Source: Micrococcales bacterium (GTDB lineage Bacteria; Actinomycetota; Actinomycetes; Actinomycetales; Cellulomonadaceae). From it: DNA of 6,884 nucleotides. The stretch's first letter is position 1. The number at the start of each line of letters is the position of its first letter. The stretch is from positions 1 through 6,884 of the forward strand of contig WRCL01000095.1 in assembly GCA_009783975.1 (NCBI GenBank), written 5' to 3'. The position numbers and the translations under genes were made by a program. Under the pieces are notes generated by a model. The model was not told where the DNA came from and searched no databases. It saw only the letters and a program-made list of their open reading frames with translations. Below, piece after piece: positions 6,039-6,884 of the stretch.

Positions 6039-6100
6039 CCTAAGCGTTTGGTTGCCAACCTCAGTGTTCGAACACTGAGGTTGGCAACCGCACGCTTAGG
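6039..6100. promoter_or_regulatory. Near-perfect 62-bp palindrome
   Basis: The centre lies between 6069 and 6070 (TTC|GAA). Positions 6051-6088 are a perfect 38-bp palindrome whose left half is GTTGCCAACCTCAGTGTTC. The outer arms CCTAAGCGT and ACGCTTAGG extend it to 62 bp, with two mismatched pairs (6048/6091 and 6049/6090). It contains smaller dyads: GGTTG-n-CAACC on each side (6050-6060 and 6079-6089) and CAGTGTTCGAACACTG in the middle. It sits between the stop of the AbiEii-like gene (6204) and the start of the antitoxin-like gene (5991). Candidate roles are a strong transcription terminator for the upstream gene, an operator for the downstream one, or two joined element ends. The DNA shows only the symmetry. 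Confidence 0.75.
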
Positions 6101-6118
6101 TCGGGCGACGACGTATGT

Positions 6119-6137
6119 TGGCTTCGACAGCAAGCCA
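6119..6137. repeat. Short inverted repeat downstream of the AbiEii-like gene
   Basis: TGGCTT at 6119-6124 pairs with AAGCCA at 6132-6137 around a 7-base loop. It lies about 70 bases past the toxin stop and could help termination. The stem is short and could be chance. Confidence 0.25.
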
Positions 6138-6203
6138 GAGAACTCGTTGTCGCCCTGGCCTCGGGATACCCGGCCGTATTCCGCAGCAGGGCGGGACGCG
6201 CGG

Positions 6204-6884
<681 letters not shown>

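Noticed and set aside
6060..6080. GTTCGAAC at the palindrome centre as a tRNA T-arm or LexA (SOS) box
   Set aside because: No acceptor stem, anticodon arm or CCA end is nearby, so there is no tRNA. The actinobacterial LexA site needs GAAC and GTTC separated by four bases in the opposite order.

Overview
The window reads as a fragment of a high-G+C actinobacterial genome. Coding frames have mostly G or C at third positions, GTG and TTG starts occur, and the membrane-FHA protein has an architecture I associate with Actinobacteria (probably Micrococcales-like, but I cannot place it to genus). Every gene I can support lies on the minus strand, so it reads right to left. The right end runs into 58 consecutive C residues, which looks like a contig-end artefact rather than biology.

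Layout, right to left in transcription order. (1) 6827-6204: most of an AbiEii/AbiGii-type nucleotidyltransferase toxin, its first part lost in the poly-C end. (2) 6100-6039: a near-perfect, spacerless 62-bp palindrome in the gap below the toxin gene. (3) 5991-4365: three overlapping frames. They are a 43-residue antitoxin-like peptide, a 34-residue unidentified frame and a protein of about 465 residues. They are joined by a GTGA overlap and an ATGA overlap, as in a translationally coupled operon. The long protein matches only the C-terminal half of a bigger family, so it is an N-terminally truncated paralogue of the gene at the left edge. (4) 4364-3706: about 660 bases with no supportable gene, only small hairpins and probably the leader of the next gene. 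(5) 3705-1750: a 651-residue protein with an N-terminal membrane domain, a very long Ala/Pro/Gln/Tyr-rich linker containing 17-residue tandem repeats, and a C-terminal FHA domain. (6) 1749-1269: a scarred junction holding a 40-residue copy of the start of the left-edge gene, about 230 bases of unassigned sequence, and a complex hairpin with two alternative pairings. (7) 1268-1: the first 422 residues of a large protein that resembles the uncharacterised DUF6493 family; its C-terminus is outside the window.

The main story is a locus of DUF6493-like paralogues in three states: one apparently intact copy (left edge), one N-terminal stub (1709-1587) and one C-terminal half (5762-4365), wrapped around a membrane-FHA gene and next to toxin-antitoxin genes. 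The C-half begins exactly at a 54-bp block that is about 93% identical to the left-edge gene, although the neighbouring coding sequence is clearly diverged. This suggests recombination between paralogues. Family names come from recognition by eye; no search was run.
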